DNA of 64,000 nt from Acidimicrobiia bacterium. Lineage in GTDB: Bacteria > Actinomycetota > Acidimicrobiia > Spongiisociales > ZC4RG35. The notes below the pieces were generated by a model that saw only the letters and a list, made by a program, of their open reading frames with translations, had not been told where the DNA came from and did no database searches. The position numbers and the translations under genes are program-made. Location of the stretch: contig JACCTH010000021.1 of assembly GCA_013812505.1 (NCBI GenBank), forward strand, positions 1-64,000, in the 5' to 3' direction. How positions within the stretch are numbered: the first letter of the stretch is position 1; the number at the start of each line of letters is the position of its first letter. This document shows, in pieces, positions 36,062-47,121 of this stretch.

Positions 36062-36735
36062 CCCCGTTCGAGCCAGGCTCGGAAGAACGCCCGGGAGTTG
36101 GCATCCAGGGCCGGATCGGCTTCTTCGAGCCGCGAGCTGTAGTCGTCGTAGTCGATCCCAGCCTGGCCGAGCACCGACCAGTCTTCTTTCCCCCAGCGCT
36201 TGGCCAAATCGGAGTCGGCATCGGGATGGAACTGCACCGCCAACGCCGAGCCGGCGCGGAACGCCTGCGGGTAGAGCTCGCTGTAAGCAAGCAACATCGA
36301 ACCGGGTGGGTGGTCGAATGTGTCCTGATGCAGGCTGAAAACTCGGCTGCCAAGGGTCTTCATCACCGGGTCGGCGTCGCCATCCGCGGTCAGCTCCAGA
36401 TCGATCACATTGGCCTCCGGGCGCTCTGCCCGAAATGCCGACCCACCGAGGGCGGCGGCGAGGAGCTGGCTTCCGAGGCAGATGCCGAGGACCGGCACGT
36501 CCTTTTCGACCAATCCGGCCAGCCAGGTTTTCTCCGCCGCCATCCAGGCGTGGCGATCATCCTCGTACGCCCCCATCTCGCCCCCCAACGTCACGACCCG
36601 ATCGAACGATTCGGCACCCGGGACTGGGTCGCCCCGATGAAGGTGAAACCTGACGGTTTCCGCGCCGACGCGATGGAGCTCGTCGTCGAGCCGTCCAGTG
36701 GTCTGCTCACAGTGATAGATCACACCTACCCGCAC
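36058..36735 (-). CDS. Class I glutamine amidotransferase (GMP-synthase-like)
   Basis: VLGICLGSQLLAAALGG; SLHQDTFDHPPG; AVQFHPD. Confidence 0.88.
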   Translation of the reverse strand: MRVGVIYHCEQTTGRLDDELHRVGAETVRFHLHRGDPVPGAESFDRVVTLGGEMGAYEDDRHAWMAAEKTWLAGLVEKDVPVLGICLGSQLLAAALGGSAFRAERPEANVIDLELTADGDADPVMKTLGSRVFSLHQDTFDHPPGSMLLAYSELYPQAFRAGSALAVQFHPDADSDLAKRWGKEDWSVLGQAGIDYDDYSSRLEEADPALDANSRAFFRAWLERG

Positions 36736-36769
36736 GAAGGCAACGGTAACGGCCTTTAGGATCGCGACA

Positions 36770-37651
36770 GTGAGAAGGATCGGAGCCGGCAAGGTACGCG
36801 ACATCTATGACCTCGGCGACGACCGCCTCCTCCTCGTCGCCAGCGATCGGATCAGCGCCTACGACATTGTCCTCCCTGACCAGATCCCGGACAAGGGGCG
36901 AGTGCTCACGGCTATCTCCCGGTACTTCTTCGATCTGCTTGACACCCCCCATCACTATCTGAGCACCGACGTCTCGGAGTTTGGTCTCCCGGAATCTGAC
37001 TGGCCCGCCGATCCCTCGTTCTTTGCCGGGCGATCGATGGTGGTGCGCAAAGCAGAAGTGGTTCCGGTCGAATGCGTCGTCAGGGGCTATCTCTATGGCT
37101 CTTCGTGGCGTGAGTATCAAGCCGGTGGGGGGCCGTCGACCGAGCAGCTTCCACCTGGCTTGCAACTGGCCGATCGCCTCGCGGAGCCAATCTTCACCCC
37201 GTCCACCAAGGCGACCGAGGGACACGACGAGAACCTCGACGAAGCCGGCGCTCGCAAATTGATCGGCGATGACCTGTACGAAGAGCTCAAAGCGCGTTCG
37301 CTCGAGATCTACCACAAGGCTGCCGAGCACTCTGCCGACCGTGGCGTGATCCTGGCCGACACCAAGTTCGAATTCGGCCACTTCGGCGGCGAGCTCATCC
37401 TCATCGACGAAGTGCTCACTCCCGATTCCTCCCGCTATTGGCCACGCGACGAATGGAAGCCGGGCAGCGACGTTCCTTCGTTCGACAAGCAGTACGTCCG
37501 CGATTGGCTCGATCAGGCCCAGTGGGACCATCATCCACCCGCCCCCCATCTCCCGCCGGAGGTGATCGAAGGCACCCGGGACCGATATATCGAAGCGCAC
37601 GATCGCATCACCGATTCGAAGTTCTCCGACTATCTCGCGGAGCATTCGTGA
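36770..37651 (+). CDS. purC: SAICAR synthase
   Basis: GKVRDIYDLGDDRLLLVASDRISAYD; FEFGHFGGELILIDEVLTPDSSRYW. Confidence 0.96.
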   Translation: MRRIGAGKVRDIYDLGDDRLLLVASDRISAYDIVLPDQIPDKGRVLTAISRYFFDLLDTPHHYLSTDVSEFGLPESDWPADPSFFAGRSMVVRKAEVVPVECVVRGYLYGSSWREYQAGGGPSTEQLPPGLQLADRLAEPIFTPSTKATEGHDENLDEAGARKLIGDDLYEELKARSLEIYHKAAEHSADRGVILADTKFEFGHFGGELILIDEVLTPDSSRYWPRDEWKPGSDVPSFDKQYVRDWLDQAQWDHHPPAPHLPPEVIEGTRDRYIEAHDRITDSKFSDYLAEHS

Positions 37652-37890
37652 AGGTGACCGTCGCCATCACCAGGCGCCCGGAGATTGCTGATCCGCAGGG
37701 CACCACGGTGCGGCGCGCCTTGCATGACCTCGGCTTTGCGGAGGTTGACACGGTCCGCTTCGATCGGCTGCTGACGCTTGAGGTTGACGGTTCCGATAGC
37801 GAGACGATCCGCCAACGGGTGGAGGAGATGTGCGAGAGGCTGCTGGCTAATCCCGTTCTCGAAGACTTCGTGGTGGAGGTCGACCGCTGA
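37648..37890 (+). CDS. purS: FGAM synthase PurS subunit
   Basis: VKVTVAITRRPEIADPQGTTVRRALHDLGFAEVDTVRFDRLLTLEV...CERLLANPVLEDFVVEV. Confidence 0.93.
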   Translation: MKVTVAITRRPEIADPQGTTVRRALHDLGFAEVDTVRFDRLLTLEVDGSDSETIRQRVEEMCERLLANPVLEDFVVEVDR

Positions 37891-38531
37891 CCCGTGTCGC
37901 CATCGCGGTCTTTCCGGGGACCAATTGCGAGCAGGACGTCGCCGAAGCCCTGACCAATTTGGGCGCCGCAACCGATCTCGTCTGGCACGCCGAATCGTCG
38001 CTTGCAGCCTTCGACGCGGTAGTGCTGCCCGGCGGTTTTGCCCATGGCGACTATCTCCGAACCGGTGCGATCGCGGCGCTGTCGCCGATCATGGCCGCGG
38101 TCGCCGGGATGGCACAGGCGGGGCGGCCAGTCCTGGGGATTTGCAATGGCTTTCAAGTCTTGTGCGAGGCCGGCCTGCTCCCCGGCGCCCTGATCGCCAA
38201 TCGTGACCTTGCCTTCATCTGCCGTTCGATTGAGGTAGCGGTCGTTGACTCGGGTTCCATGTTGACGGCCGGGCTCGAACCCGGTGAGGTGCTGCGGTTG
38301 CCGCTCAATTCCTATGAGGGCAATTACGTCGACCCGAGCGAGATTGGCCGAGTGGTCCTCAGCTATCGCGAAGACCCCAACGGGTCACAGAACGCCGCCG
38401 CCGCGATCGCCAACGCCGCGGGCAACGTCGTTGGGATCATGCCCCACCCCGAGCGGGCCAGTGCCGAATGGCTGGGATCGGTCGACGGCAATCGCCTGCT
38501 CGACTCATTCCTCAAAGCCGCCGCGGCATGA
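37887..38531 (+). CDS. purQ: FGAM synthase PurQ subunit (probable CTG start)
   Basis: Needs CTG 37887 to include [56 protein letters not shown]. Confidence 0.93.
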   Translation: MTRVAIAVFPGTNCEQDVAEALTNLGAATDLVWHAESSLAAFDAVVLPGGFAHGDYLRTGAIAALSPIMAAVAGMAQAGRPVLGICNGFQVLCEAGLLPGALIANRDLAFICRSIEVAVVDSGSMLTAGLEPGEVLRLPLNSYEGNYVDPSEIGRVVLSYREDPNGSQNAAAAIANAAGNVVGIMPHPERASAEWLGSVDGNRLLDSFLKAAAA

Positions 38532-40717
38532 CGCTCGACCAGGAGGAGCTTTCGGAGGAGACGGCTCCAACTCTCCACGGCCAGCTCGGCCTCACCAATG
38601 ATGAATATCAACGCATCGTCGGCATGCTCGACCGCGAGCCCCGGCCGGCGGAGCTGGCGATGTTCTCGGTTATGTGGTCCGAGCACTGTTCCTACAAGTC
38701 GTCGCGAGCGCATCTGGGTCGCTTTCCGACGGAAGCTCCTTGGGTGGTGGTCGGACCCGGCGAGAATGCCGGCGTCGTCGACATCGGCGACGGATGGCTT
38801 GTGGCCATACGGATCGAGAGTCACAACCATCCCTCCTTTGTGGAGCCCTTTCAGGGCGCCGCCACCGGGGTAGGGGGGATAATCCGGGACATCTTCACGA
38901 TGGGGGCGCGGCCCATCGCCCTTTGGGACTCGCTCCGCTTTGGTCCCCAGGATCAACCCCACAATCGCTACCTGTTCCGGGGCGTGGTCAGTGGCATCGC
39001 CTCCTATGGGAACGCGGTTGGCGTTCCGACGGTGGGCGGCGAGGTGGCCTTCGCCGAGCACTACTCCTCCAATCCCCTCGTCAATGTCATGTGCCTGGGT
39101 CTCCTCCGCGCCGAGGATTTGGTGCTGGCTACGACCGGTCGTCCCGGCAACAGGGCGGTCTTGCTCGGAGCGGCTACCGGCCGCGATGGAATTGGCGGGG
39201 CTTCGGTGCTGGCCTCGGCTTCCTTTGACGAGGTCGCGGCCCGAAAGCGGCCCTCGGTGCAGGTGGGAGATCCCTTTCTCGAGAAGAAGCTGATCGAGGC
39301 ATGCCTCGAGCTTTATGAGCGCGACCTCGTGATCGGGATCCAGGATCTCGGCGCCGGCGGGCTCTCCTGTGCGATCTCGGAGCCGACCTCGCGGGCTGGG
39401 ACGGGGATCGACGTCGATCTCGATCGGGTGCACACCCGTGAATCCGGCATGACCGCTCCCGAGCTTTTGATGTCCGAATCGCAAGAACGCATGCTGGCGT
39501 TCGTCGAGCCTGCGCTGGTCGACGACGTGTTGGCGGTCGCAGCGAGATGGGAGATCGACGCGTCGGAGATCGGCACCGTTACCGAGAGCTCGGAAGTTCG
39601 GGTCGTCGCCGGCGGTGAACCCGTCGCCCAATTGCCCGCGACTGCGCTGACGCTCGACGCTCCCCGCTACGACCGGCCTCTCGGCGCGCCATCGTGGATG
39701 GAGGACCTCTGGTCGAACACCGTCCATTTCGTGCAGCCGCCCGACATCGCCGGCTCAGTCCTCCAGCTCCTGGCTGAGCCGGAGCTGGGCTCGAAAGCAA
39801 GGATCTTTGAGCAATACGACCACATGCTTTTCCTCAACACCGTCGTCGGGCCGGGTCATGACGCCACGTTGCTCAGGGTCAAAGGCACTCAAAAGGGCCT
39901 CGCGGTGTCGACTGACGGGGACGGCCGGTTGTGCTACCTCGATCCGCTTCGAGGAGGTTCCCGCCTGGTTTGGGAAGCCGCGCTCAATGTGGCGTTGCTG
40001 GGGGCCGAGCCCATGGCCGTGGTCGACAATTTGAACTTTGGCAATCCGGAGAAGCCCGACGTCATGTGGCAGTTCCGAGAGGTGGTGGAAGGAATCGCCC
40101 AGGCTTGCGAATTCCTGGGCATTCCCGTTGTCGGGGGGAATGTCTCCTTCTACAACGAGACCTCGGGCCTCGACATCTACCCGACACCGGTGATCGGCAT
40201 GCTGGGTTTGATCGAGGAACTGCTATTGCCGCCACCAAGGCTCGATCGAGCCGAAGAAGGGATGGCGATCTGGATCGTCGGCACTGACTGGGCCGTCAAC
40301 CTGGCTGGATCAGTGTTTGAGAAGGTCACCTTCGGCCATGTCGGAGGGCGGCCATCGGCACCGGACCCGACCATGGGTCGGGCAGTGCTGGGTACGGCCC
40401 GACGTCTCGCGGCCGCCGGAGCCCCCGTGTTGCACGACATCTCCTCGGGAGGGTTGGCCATCGCCCTCGCCGAGATCTGCATTGCCTCGGGAGTCGGTGC
40501 TGACATCAGCTACAACGATTGGCGCCACCTCTTCTCGGAGGACCCCCATCGTTTCCTGGTGGTGGCGCCAGAGTCGGTGGAGGCGAACGACCTCGCTCAA
40601 GACGAAGGTGCTCCGATCCAGCGACTGGGATCGATGGGGGGAGCTGAGCTCCGCCTCGGGCGCTTTACGCTCGACGTCGATGCGATGAGCGACGTCTTCA
40701 ACTCGAACTTCGCATGA
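38528..40717 (+). CDS. purL: FGAM synthase PurL subunit
   Basis: [50 protein letters not shown]. Confidence 0.97.
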   Translation: MTLDQEELSEETAPTLHGQLGLTNDEYQRIVGMLDREPRPAELAMFSVMWSEHCSYKSSRAHLGRFPTEAPWVVVGPGENAGVVDIGDGWLVAIRIESHNHPSFVEPFQGAATGVGGIIRDIFTMGARPIALWDSLRFGPQDQPHNRYLFRGVVSGIASYGNAVGVPTVGGEVAFAEHYSSNPLVNVMCLGLLRAEDLVLATTGRPGNRAVLLGAATGRDGIGGASVLASASFDEVAARKRPSVQVGDPFLEKKLIEACLELYERDLVIGIQDLGAGGLSCAISEPTSRAGTGIDVDLDRVHTRESGMTAPELLMSESQERMLAFVEPALVDDVLAVAARWEIDASEIGTVTESSEVRVVAGGEPVAQLPATALTLDAPRYDRPLGAPSWMEDLWSNTVHFVQPPDIAGSVLQLLAEPELGSKARIFEQYDHMLFLNTVVGPGHDATLLRVKGTQKGLAVSTDGDGRLCYLDPLRGGSRLVWEAALNVALLGAEPMAVVDNLNFGNPEKPDVMWQFREVVEGIAQACEFLGIPVVGGNVSFYNETSGLDIYPTPVIGMLGLIEELLLPPPRLDRAEEGMAIWIVGTDWAVNLAGSVFEKVTFGHVGGRPSAPDPTMGRAVLGTARRLAAAGAPVLHDISSGGLAIALAEICIASGVGADISYNDWRHLFSEDPHRFLVVAPESVEANDLAQDEGAPIQRLGSMGGAELRLGRFTLDVDAMSDVFNSNFA

Positions 40718-42474
40718 AGGGCCCGCTCGCCCGGCTTTGGCAATACGCGGGCCCGTATCGCTCGCGAGTGGTGAAGGCGACGACCTTCAGCGTTTTCAAC
40801 AAGCTGGCCGACGTTCTCCCTGAGCTGGTGATTGGCGCCGCGGTCGACGTCGTGGTGCGTGGCGCCGATTCGCTGGTTGGTCGCGCCTTCGGGATTGCCG
40901 ACCGGTTCGGTCAGTTGATGGTCCTGGCGGGGATCAACTTCGCGATTTGGCTGATCGAATCGATCACCGAGTACATCGCCTCGCTCGAATGGCGGAACCT
41001 GGCCCAAACCATCGAGCACGAGGTGCGCATGGATGCCTACCGCCATGTGCAAGAGCTCGAGCAGGCTTGGTTCGAGGACCGCTCGACCGGCGGCCTTCTC
41101 TCAATCCTCAACGACGACGTCAACCAGTTGGAGCGATTCCTCGACATCGGCGCCTCGGATCTGATCCGAACCTTTGTCAATGTGGTGTTCGTCGGATTGG
41201 TCTTCTTCATCTCAGCTCCGCTCGTTGGGGTTGTCGCGTTCCTCCCGATCCCGCTGATCGTGTGGGGATCGATCCTCTACCAATCCCGGCTCTCGCCGCG
41301 CTATCAAGCAGTCCGCGAGGCGGCCGGCGACCTGGGGGCGCTCTTGGCGAACAACCTCTCCGGCATCACCACGGTGCGCGCCTTCTCGGCCGAGGAACAC
41401 GAGTCGGAGCGAGTGGCAGAAGCGTCGAACCGCTATCGATTTGCCAATCGTGACGCCATCCGCCTGTCGTCAGCCTTCGTCCCCATCATCCGGCTGGCCA
41501 TCCTGGCGGGTTTCACTTTGACCTTGATCCTCGGTGGCCGGGCCACTCTCAACGGGACGATGGAAGTGGGCATCTTCTCGGTACTCGTCTATATGACCCA
41601 AAGGCTCCTATGGCCGTTGACCCGGCTGGGAGAGACGCTCGATCTCTACCAGCGGGCTATGGCCTCGACCCGCCGGCTGCTCGATCTTCTGGCGGTCAAG
41701 CCCACGATCCTCGCCGGATCGAGGAGGCTTCCCGACGACACTCCGGGAGCGATCCGCTTCGAGGGCGTCTCCTTCGCCTATGCCGATTCCCGGCCTGTGC
41801 TCGAGGATCTTGAGCTCGACGTCCCGGCCGGGGAGACGCACGCGATCGTCGGCGCTACCGGGGCGGGTAAATCAACGTTGGTCAAACTGCTTCTCCGCCT
41901 CTATGAGCCCATCCAGGGCCGAATCACTTTCGACGACGTCGATCTGCGCGACCTCACCTTCGAGTCACTTCGGGGAGCGATCGGTTACGTCGGCCAGGAC
42001 GTGTTCCTATTTCAGGGCACGGTCTACGAGAACCTGGCCTATGGGAAACCGGGCGCTGCCGAAAGCGAGATCACCCTGGCAGCCGACCTCGCCGAAGCCA
42101 GTGAGTTCATCGACGACCTGCCCCACCGTTATGACACTGTGGTTGGCGAGCGCGGGCAGAAGCTCTCTGGCGGCCAGCGCCAGCGCTTGTCAATTGCTCG
42201 CGCCATCCTGAGGGAGCCGGCGGTGCTGGTGCTCGACGAAGCCACCTCGTCGGTCGACAACGAGACCGAGGCCGCGATCCAGCATTCGCTCGACATCGTC
42301 GGCAAAGACCGCACCGTCATCGTTATCGCCCACCGCCTTTCGACGGTGCGAAATGCCGACCGCATCCATGTCATCTCCAACGGACGGGTGACCGAGTCCG
42401 GCACCCACGACGAGCTCGTCGCCCGCGACGGCCTTTATGCCGCGCTTTGGCGGGTCCAAACCGGCGAGCGTTAA
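40714..42474 (+). CDS. ABC transporter, fused permease/ATP-binding protein
   Basis: Walker [10 protein letters not shown], signature LSGGQRQR, Walker [13 protein letters not shown]. Confidence 0.95.
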   Translation: MKGPLARLWQYAGPYRSRVVKATTFSVFNKLADVLPELVIGAAVDVVVRGADSLVGRAFGIADRFGQLMVLAGINFAIWLIESITEYIASLEWRNLAQTIEHEVRMDAYRHVQELEQAWFEDRSTGGLLSILNDDVNQLERFLDIGASDLIRTFVNVVFVGLVFFISAPLVGVVAFLPIPLIVWGSILYQSRLSPRYQAVREAAGDLGALLANNLSGITTVRAFSAEEHESERVAEASNRYRFANRDAIRLSSAFVPIIRLAILAGFTLTLILGGRATLNGTMEVGIFSVLVYMTQRLLWPLTRLGETLDLYQRAMASTRRLLDLLAVKPTILAGSRRLPDDTPGAIRFEGVSFAYADSRPVLEDLELDVPAGETHAIVGATGAGKSTLVKLLLRLYEPIQGRITFDDVDLRDLTFESLRGAIGYVGQDVFLFQGTVYENLAYGKPGAAESEITLAADLAEASEFIDDLPHRYDTVVGERGQKLSGGQRQRLSIARAILREPAVLVLDEATSSVDNETEAAIQHSLDIVGKDRTVIVIAHRLSTVRNADRIHVISNGRVTESGTHDELVARDGLYAALWRVQTGER

Positions 42475-42538
42475 TCGTGGGTCGGGGCGCCCAAATGCAC
42501 ATGGCCGCAAACTTTCATGGGCCGGTAGATTGAGGCCG

Positions 42539-43345
42539 GTGAAGGGGTGGCAAGCGGGACTGATCCATTGGCGCGAGCCGAGGGCAATAAGAGCTCTGGC
42601 GGTCTTGGTTGCGGCGTCAATGGCATTCTTTGGCTCGACGGTTACTGCCGCGGCAACGGTCAACCCCTATGAATCTTCACGTATCGGCGTCGTGGGTTGC
42701 TCCAACACCGCCGACATTCTCAGCCGTTACGCAGGCAGCAGCGCCGTCGACAATGTTTGGTTTGACAACATCAATTACGGAGGCGGTCACCTCGCCGTCT
42801 GGGCCGACATCGAGGGCCAGGGGGCCTCGTATTGGACGAGTTTCCAAGACAATTTGGAAACCTACGGCGCCTCCTCGGTTTGGGTGCAAGTTTGTATCCG
42901 TGACAACTGGACCTCAGCCAGCGGCATGACCGAAGAACAGCAGGCTTTGCTCACCACCGTGGTGGACCATATTCGGGAACTGACTTCGCCGACTATTGAC
43001 ATATACGTTTCACCACTTAACAGCTACCTGATTCACAGTTGCGATCTCATCGGCCCCTACAGCGTGGACAACTCCATCGAGCTGGCCGATTGGGCGGCCA
43101 GCACCGGCCTGGGGCTGCGCGGTCCCGATATCGGGCCGCTGACTCCCCAAATGTTGGCGCCCGACGGTTGTCATCCACGAGGAGAGGGAAGGACCCTGGG
43201 CGGCCAACAGATCGCCGCCTTCTTTGATCAGGTCGACACCGCGTCGGCACCTGGCTCTCCGGATGCCTACCTGTTGTGGCTACAGGGCGAGCTGGGGAAC
43301 CGCTGGCTTTGCTCATCGACGTTGCGCGCCGCTGGCTTGCCTTAA
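42539..43345 (+). CDS. Secreted SGNH-hydrolase-like protein
   Basis: Signal-like N-terminus (RALAVLVAASMAFFGSTVTAAAT), GVVGCSNTADI block, late DGCHPRGEG block. Confidence 0.6.
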   Translation: MKGWQAGLIHWREPRAIRALAVLVAASMAFFGSTVTAAATVNPYESSRIGVVGCSNTADILSRYAGSSAVDNVWFDNINYGGGHLAVWADIEGQGASYWTSFQDNLETYGASSVWVQVCIRDNWTSASGMTEEQQALLTTVVDHIRELTSPTIDIYVSPLNSYLIHSCDLIGPYSVDNSIELADWAASTGLGLRGPDIGPLTPQMLAPDGCHPRGEGRTLGGQQIAAFFDQVDTASAPGSPDAYLLWLQGELGNRWLCSSTLRAAGLP

Positions 43346-43365
43346 CGCTTCCGTAGCATGGGGAA

Positions 43366-44817
43366 GTGAAAGTCGGCGAGGCGTGCGGGGTGTTCGGGGT
43401 ATACGCCCCGGGTCAGAATGCAGCTCAGCTTTGCTACTTCGGCCTCTTCGCCCTGCAGCATCGCGGCCAGGAGTCGGCGGGGATCGCCACCTCCGATGGC
43501 CAAACCCTCACCGTTTACAAGGACCTCGGGCTTGTCGCGCAGGTGTTCTCGGATGCCTCGCTCCATGCTCTCGAGGGGCACGTCGGCATCGGTCATACCC
43601 GCTACTCGACGACCGGTTCCAACCGTTGGGAGAATTCCCAGCCCGCCAACCGCCAGGTTGGTCAGATCTCGATCGCCCTCGGGCACAACGGCAACCTGAC
43701 GAACACGGCCGGTCTCAGTCAGCGGTATCCGGTGGAATCCGCCCACGGGACCTCCGACTCGGCGGTGATGCTCGCCGCCATTGCCGAAGGCGTCGATGAG
43801 CACCGCAGCGATGACCGCGGCTTGGAAATAGCCCTGGCGTCGACATTGCCCAGCTTTGAAGGCGCGTTCTCCCTGGTCGTGATGGATCAGGGCCGCCTCT
43901 TCGGCGTCCGCGATCCGCATGGATTTCGGCCGCTGTGTCTTGGCCGTCTGCCAGAAACCGTCTCGGGCAAGTCCGGCTGGGTCCTTGCATCGGAGACGGC
44001 CGCGCTCGACATCATCGAGGCGTCGTTCGTGCGCGAGGTGTCTCCGGGAGAGATGGTGATCATTGACGCGACTGGCCTTCGGTCCCGCTTTCCGTTCCCT
44101 CTCACCGATCCCAAGTTGTGTGTGTTCGAGTTCGTCTACTTCGCTCGTCCGGATTCAATCCTCAACGGACGCAACGTCCATGGGGCTCGCACCGAGATGG
44201 GACGGACCTTGGCTCGGGAGCATCCGGTCGAGGCCGATGTCGTCGTGCCGGTGCCCGAGTCAGGCATACCGGCAGCGCAGGGATTTGCCTCGGTGTCGGC
44301 AATTCCCTACGCCGACGGTTTGGTGAAGAACCGCTACATCGGCCGCACCTTCATCGAGCCCAACCAACTTCTCCGTGACCGCGGGGTGAAACTGAAACTC
44401 AACCCCATAGCGGCGACTCTGGCCGGAAAGCGCGTCGTCTTGATCGACGATTCGATTGTGCGGGGATCTACTACGAGACAACTCGTGGCCCTGGTCCGCG
44501 AGGCCGGTGCCCGCGAGGTTCACCTCCGGATCAGCTCGCCGCCCTACCGCTGGCCCTGCTACTACGGGATGGATACCTCTGATCGGAGCACGCTAATTGC
44601 GGCCCGGCTCGACATCGACGAGGTCTGCCGGCACGTCGGCGCCGACTCCCTCGGATACCTGTCGCTCGAAGGGTTGCTGGCCGCCACCGGTTCTGACCCG
44701 CGCAGCTTCTGTCACGCCTGTCTGTCGGCCGAGTATCCAACGGACGTCGAAGGAGCCCAGGGGAAGTTCTGGTTGGAGGAGCCGATCATTCAACCCCTCA
44801 GCAGGCAGCCTGATTGA
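43366..44817 (+). CDS. purF: Amidophosphoribosyltransferase
   Basis: ACGVFGVYAPGQNAAQLCYFGLFALQHRGQESAGIA; VVLIDDSIVRGSTTRQLV. Confidence 0.97.
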   Translation: MKVGEACGVFGVYAPGQNAAQLCYFGLFALQHRGQESAGIATSDGQTLTVYKDLGLVAQVFSDASLHALEGHVGIGHTRYSTTGSNRWENSQPANRQVGQISIALGHNGNLTNTAGLSQRYPVESAHGTSDSAVMLAAIAEGVDEHRSDDRGLEIALASTLPSFEGAFSLVVMDQGRLFGVRDPHGFRPLCLGRLPETVSGKSGWVLASETAALDIIEASFVREVSPGEMVIIDATGLRSRFPFPLTDPKLCVFEFVYFARPDSILNGRNVHGARTEMGRTLAREHPVEADVVVPVPESGIPAAQGFASVSAIPYADGLVKNRYIGRTFIEPNQLLRDRGVKLKLNPIAATLAGKRVVLIDDSIVRGSTTRQLVALVREAGAREVHLRISSPPYRWPCYYGMDTSDRSTLIAARLDIDEVCRHVGADSLGYLSLEGLLAATGSDPRSFCHACLSAEYPTDVEGAQGKFWLEEPIIQPLSRQPD

Positions 44818-45782
44818 CCGACTATCGGCGAGCCGGAGTGGACCTCGCGGGCGCAGAACGTCATGTCAAGGCAATCGGCGCGGCCGTCACCTCTACCTGG
44901 GGGGCAGAAGTGGTCGGCGGCTTCGGGGGATTCGCGGCCGGAATCAGGATTCCGCCGGCATACCGTGATCCGATCCTTATGCTGACCACCGACGGCGTTG
45001 GGACCAAGCTCGAATTAGCGCGCCAGGCAAATCGATGGGACGGCGTGGGATCCGACTTGGTGGCGATGGTGGTAGACGACCTCGCTGCCGTTGGGGCCCG
45101 ACCCGTCGCGGTTGTCGATTACATGGCGGTGGGGCGACTCCATCCCGAGCGGGACACGGCCATCGTCGAGTCGATCGCCGCCGCTTGTCAAGAGGCGGAG
45201 GCGGCTCTGCTCGGAGGCGAAACCGCCGAACACCCGGGAGTTATGGAACCGGATCAGGTCGATCTTGCCGCCACTGCGCTGGGGGTCGTCGAGGACGGTG
45301 CTGCCCTCAGCGCTGACCGCGTCCGGATCGGGGACGTCATCGTCGGTTTGCGCTCCCCCAACTTGCGTTCGAACGGCTTTTCCCTCGTCCGTTCGATCGT
45401 CGCCGGTCGAAATCTCGACGACGACATTGACGGTCAATCTCTGGCCGACGCGTTGTTGAGCCCGTCGGTGATCTACTCGCCAGCCGTCCAGAATGTGCTG
45501 GCCAAATGTGAAATTCATGCCGCGGTCCACGTCACCGGGGGCGGGATCCCGGGCAACCTTCCCCGGAGCCTGCCGGCTGGCTCGAGCTACGAGCTTTCGC
45601 GATGGGAGGTTCCGCCCATCTTCGGGCTCTTGGCGCAATGGGGCGAGATCAGCGACGACGTGATGGCCGCCGCTTTCAACCTCGGGATCGGCTTTTGCCT
45701 GATTTGCCCGCCGAGTGAGGCCGACACCGTCGTCGACCTTGCCGGCCACGAGGCCCAGGTGATCGGCAAGGTCACCGGGTAG
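44814..45782 (+). CDS. purM: AIR synthetase
   Basis: YRRAGVDLAGAERHVKAI; LMLTTDGVGTKLELA; LLGGETAEHPGVM; TTG start overlapping the purF stop. Confidence 0.96.
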   Translation: MTDYRRAGVDLAGAERHVKAIGAAVTSTWGAEVVGGFGGFAAGIRIPPAYRDPILMLTTDGVGTKLELARQANRWDGVGSDLVAMVVDDLAAVGARPVAVVDYMAVGRLHPERDTAIVESIAAACQEAEAALLGGETAEHPGVMEPDQVDLAATALGVVEDGAALSADRVRIGDVIVGLRSPNLRSNGFSLVRSIVAGRNLDDDIDGQSLADALLSPSVIYSPAVQNVLAKCEIHAAVHVTGGGIPGNLPRSLPAGSSYELSRWEVPPIFGLLAQWGEISDDVMAAAFNLGIGFCLICPPSEADTVVDLAGHEAQVIGKVTG

Positions 45783-45806
45783 CATCGGGCGACCAAAGGA
45801 GCCCCC

Positions 45807-47084
45807 CTGAGCGATCTCGTTTCCCGTCATCAATCACTCATCGCCCCGGTCCTCGGATTCGACACCGAAGTCGTCGCCGAACGGGCTGAGGGCATCTGGA
45901 TTTACACCGCTGACGGTCGGCGCTACGCCGACTTTGCATGCGGCACCGCGGTCGTGAACCTCGGTCACAATCATCCGGCGGTGGTGGCGGCGGCGCATCG
46001 TCAGATCGACCGCTTTCTGCACTCTGGCTGCATCTTCCGCTATGACACCATTGTCGAAGCGGCTTCGCGTCTCGCTCAGATCACTCCGCCGGCTATCGAA
46101 AAGTTTGGCTTTGCCAACTCGGGGGCCGAAGCCGTTGAGGCGGCGGTCAAGCTCACGAAGAAAGTGGTTGGCCGCCAGGGCTTGGTGGTTTTCCGCGGCG
46201 CCTTCCACGGCCGCACGATGGGATCGGTTACCTACACGACCTCCAACGCCAAATATCGCGATGGCTACCACCCGGTCCTTGGCTCGGTTTTTGTCGCTCC
46301 TTTTCCTCACCCGTTCCGCTGGGGGATGAGCGAGGAGCAGGCGGTCGAGTACTGCCTCTGGGAACTAAATCTGATGTTCAAGCACGAAGTCAGTCCTCAG
46401 AACATTGCCGCTTTTCTCATCGAGCCGGTGCAGGGTGAGGGCGGTTACTACCCGGCACCAGCCGCGTTTCTCGGCGAGCTGCGGCAGCTCGCCGACCAGT
46501 ACGGAATCAAAGTCATCTATGACGAGGTCCAGTCCGGATTCGGCCGGACCGCCGAATGGTTCGCTTCCGACCACTACTCCGCCAAGCCCGACGTCATCGC
46601 CCTGGGCAAGGGAATTGCCAACGGCTTCCCGCTCTCGGCCTATGGCGCCTCAACCGAGATGGTCGACGCCTGGCCACGCGGGTCGCACGGCACCACTTTC
46701 GGCGGCAACCCGGTGGCGTGCGCGGCGGCGATCGCGGTCATGGACACGATGGGTGACTTGCTCCCGCACGCCCGCGAGCTCTCGGCCCGAGCGTTCGAAC
46801 GATGGGCCAAGATGGCCACCGAGCATCCCACCATCGGCGACGTGCGCGGGCTGGGCTTGATGATCGGAGTCGAGCTGGTCAGTGACCAGGAAACTCGCAC
46901 TCCTGATCCGGAGGCGTTCAACCACCTGCAAAGGTTCTGTCTCGCCCACGACTTGATCATCATCGACTGTGGGCCCGACGGGAACGTGATTCGTTTCATC
47001 CCGTCGCTCGTCACAACTATTGAGGAGCTCGATTGGTCCCTTGACCTGATCGACGCCGGGCTCAGCGATTACGAGAGTCTTTGA
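45807..47084 (+). CDS. Class III aminotransferase (4-aminobutyrate/acetylornithine type), CTG start
   Basis: FANSGAEAVEAAVKLTKK, GRQGLVVFRGAFHGRTMGSV, VIYDEVQSGFGRTAEWFASDHYSAKPDVIALGKGIANGFPLSA. Full N-terminus needs CTG 45807 (AAAGGAG-N5-CTG). Confidence 0.93.
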   Translation: MSDLVSRHQSLIAPVLGFDTEVVAERAEGIWIYTADGRRYADFACGTAVVNLGHNHPAVVAAAHRQIDRFLHSGCIFRYDTIVEAASRLAQITPPAIEKFGFANSGAEAVEAAVKLTKKVVGRQGLVVFRGAFHGRTMGSVTYTTSNAKYRDGYHPVLGSVFVAPFPHPFRWGMSEEQAVEYCLWELNLMFKHEVSPQNIAAFLIEPVQGEGGYYPAPAAFLGELRQLADQYGIKVIYDEVQSGFGRTAEWFASDHYSAKPDVIALGKGIANGFPLSAYGASTEMVDAWPRGSHGTTFGGNPVACAAAIAVMDTMGDLLPHARELSARAFERWAKMATEHPTIGDVRGLGLMIGVELVSDQETRTPDPEAFNHLQRFCLAHDLIIIDCGPDGNVIRFIPSLVTTIEELDWSLDLIDAGLSDYESL

Positions 47085-47121
47085 GCCGGAACTGTCGCCA
47101 GCCGGTCAACGTCGAATCCGC

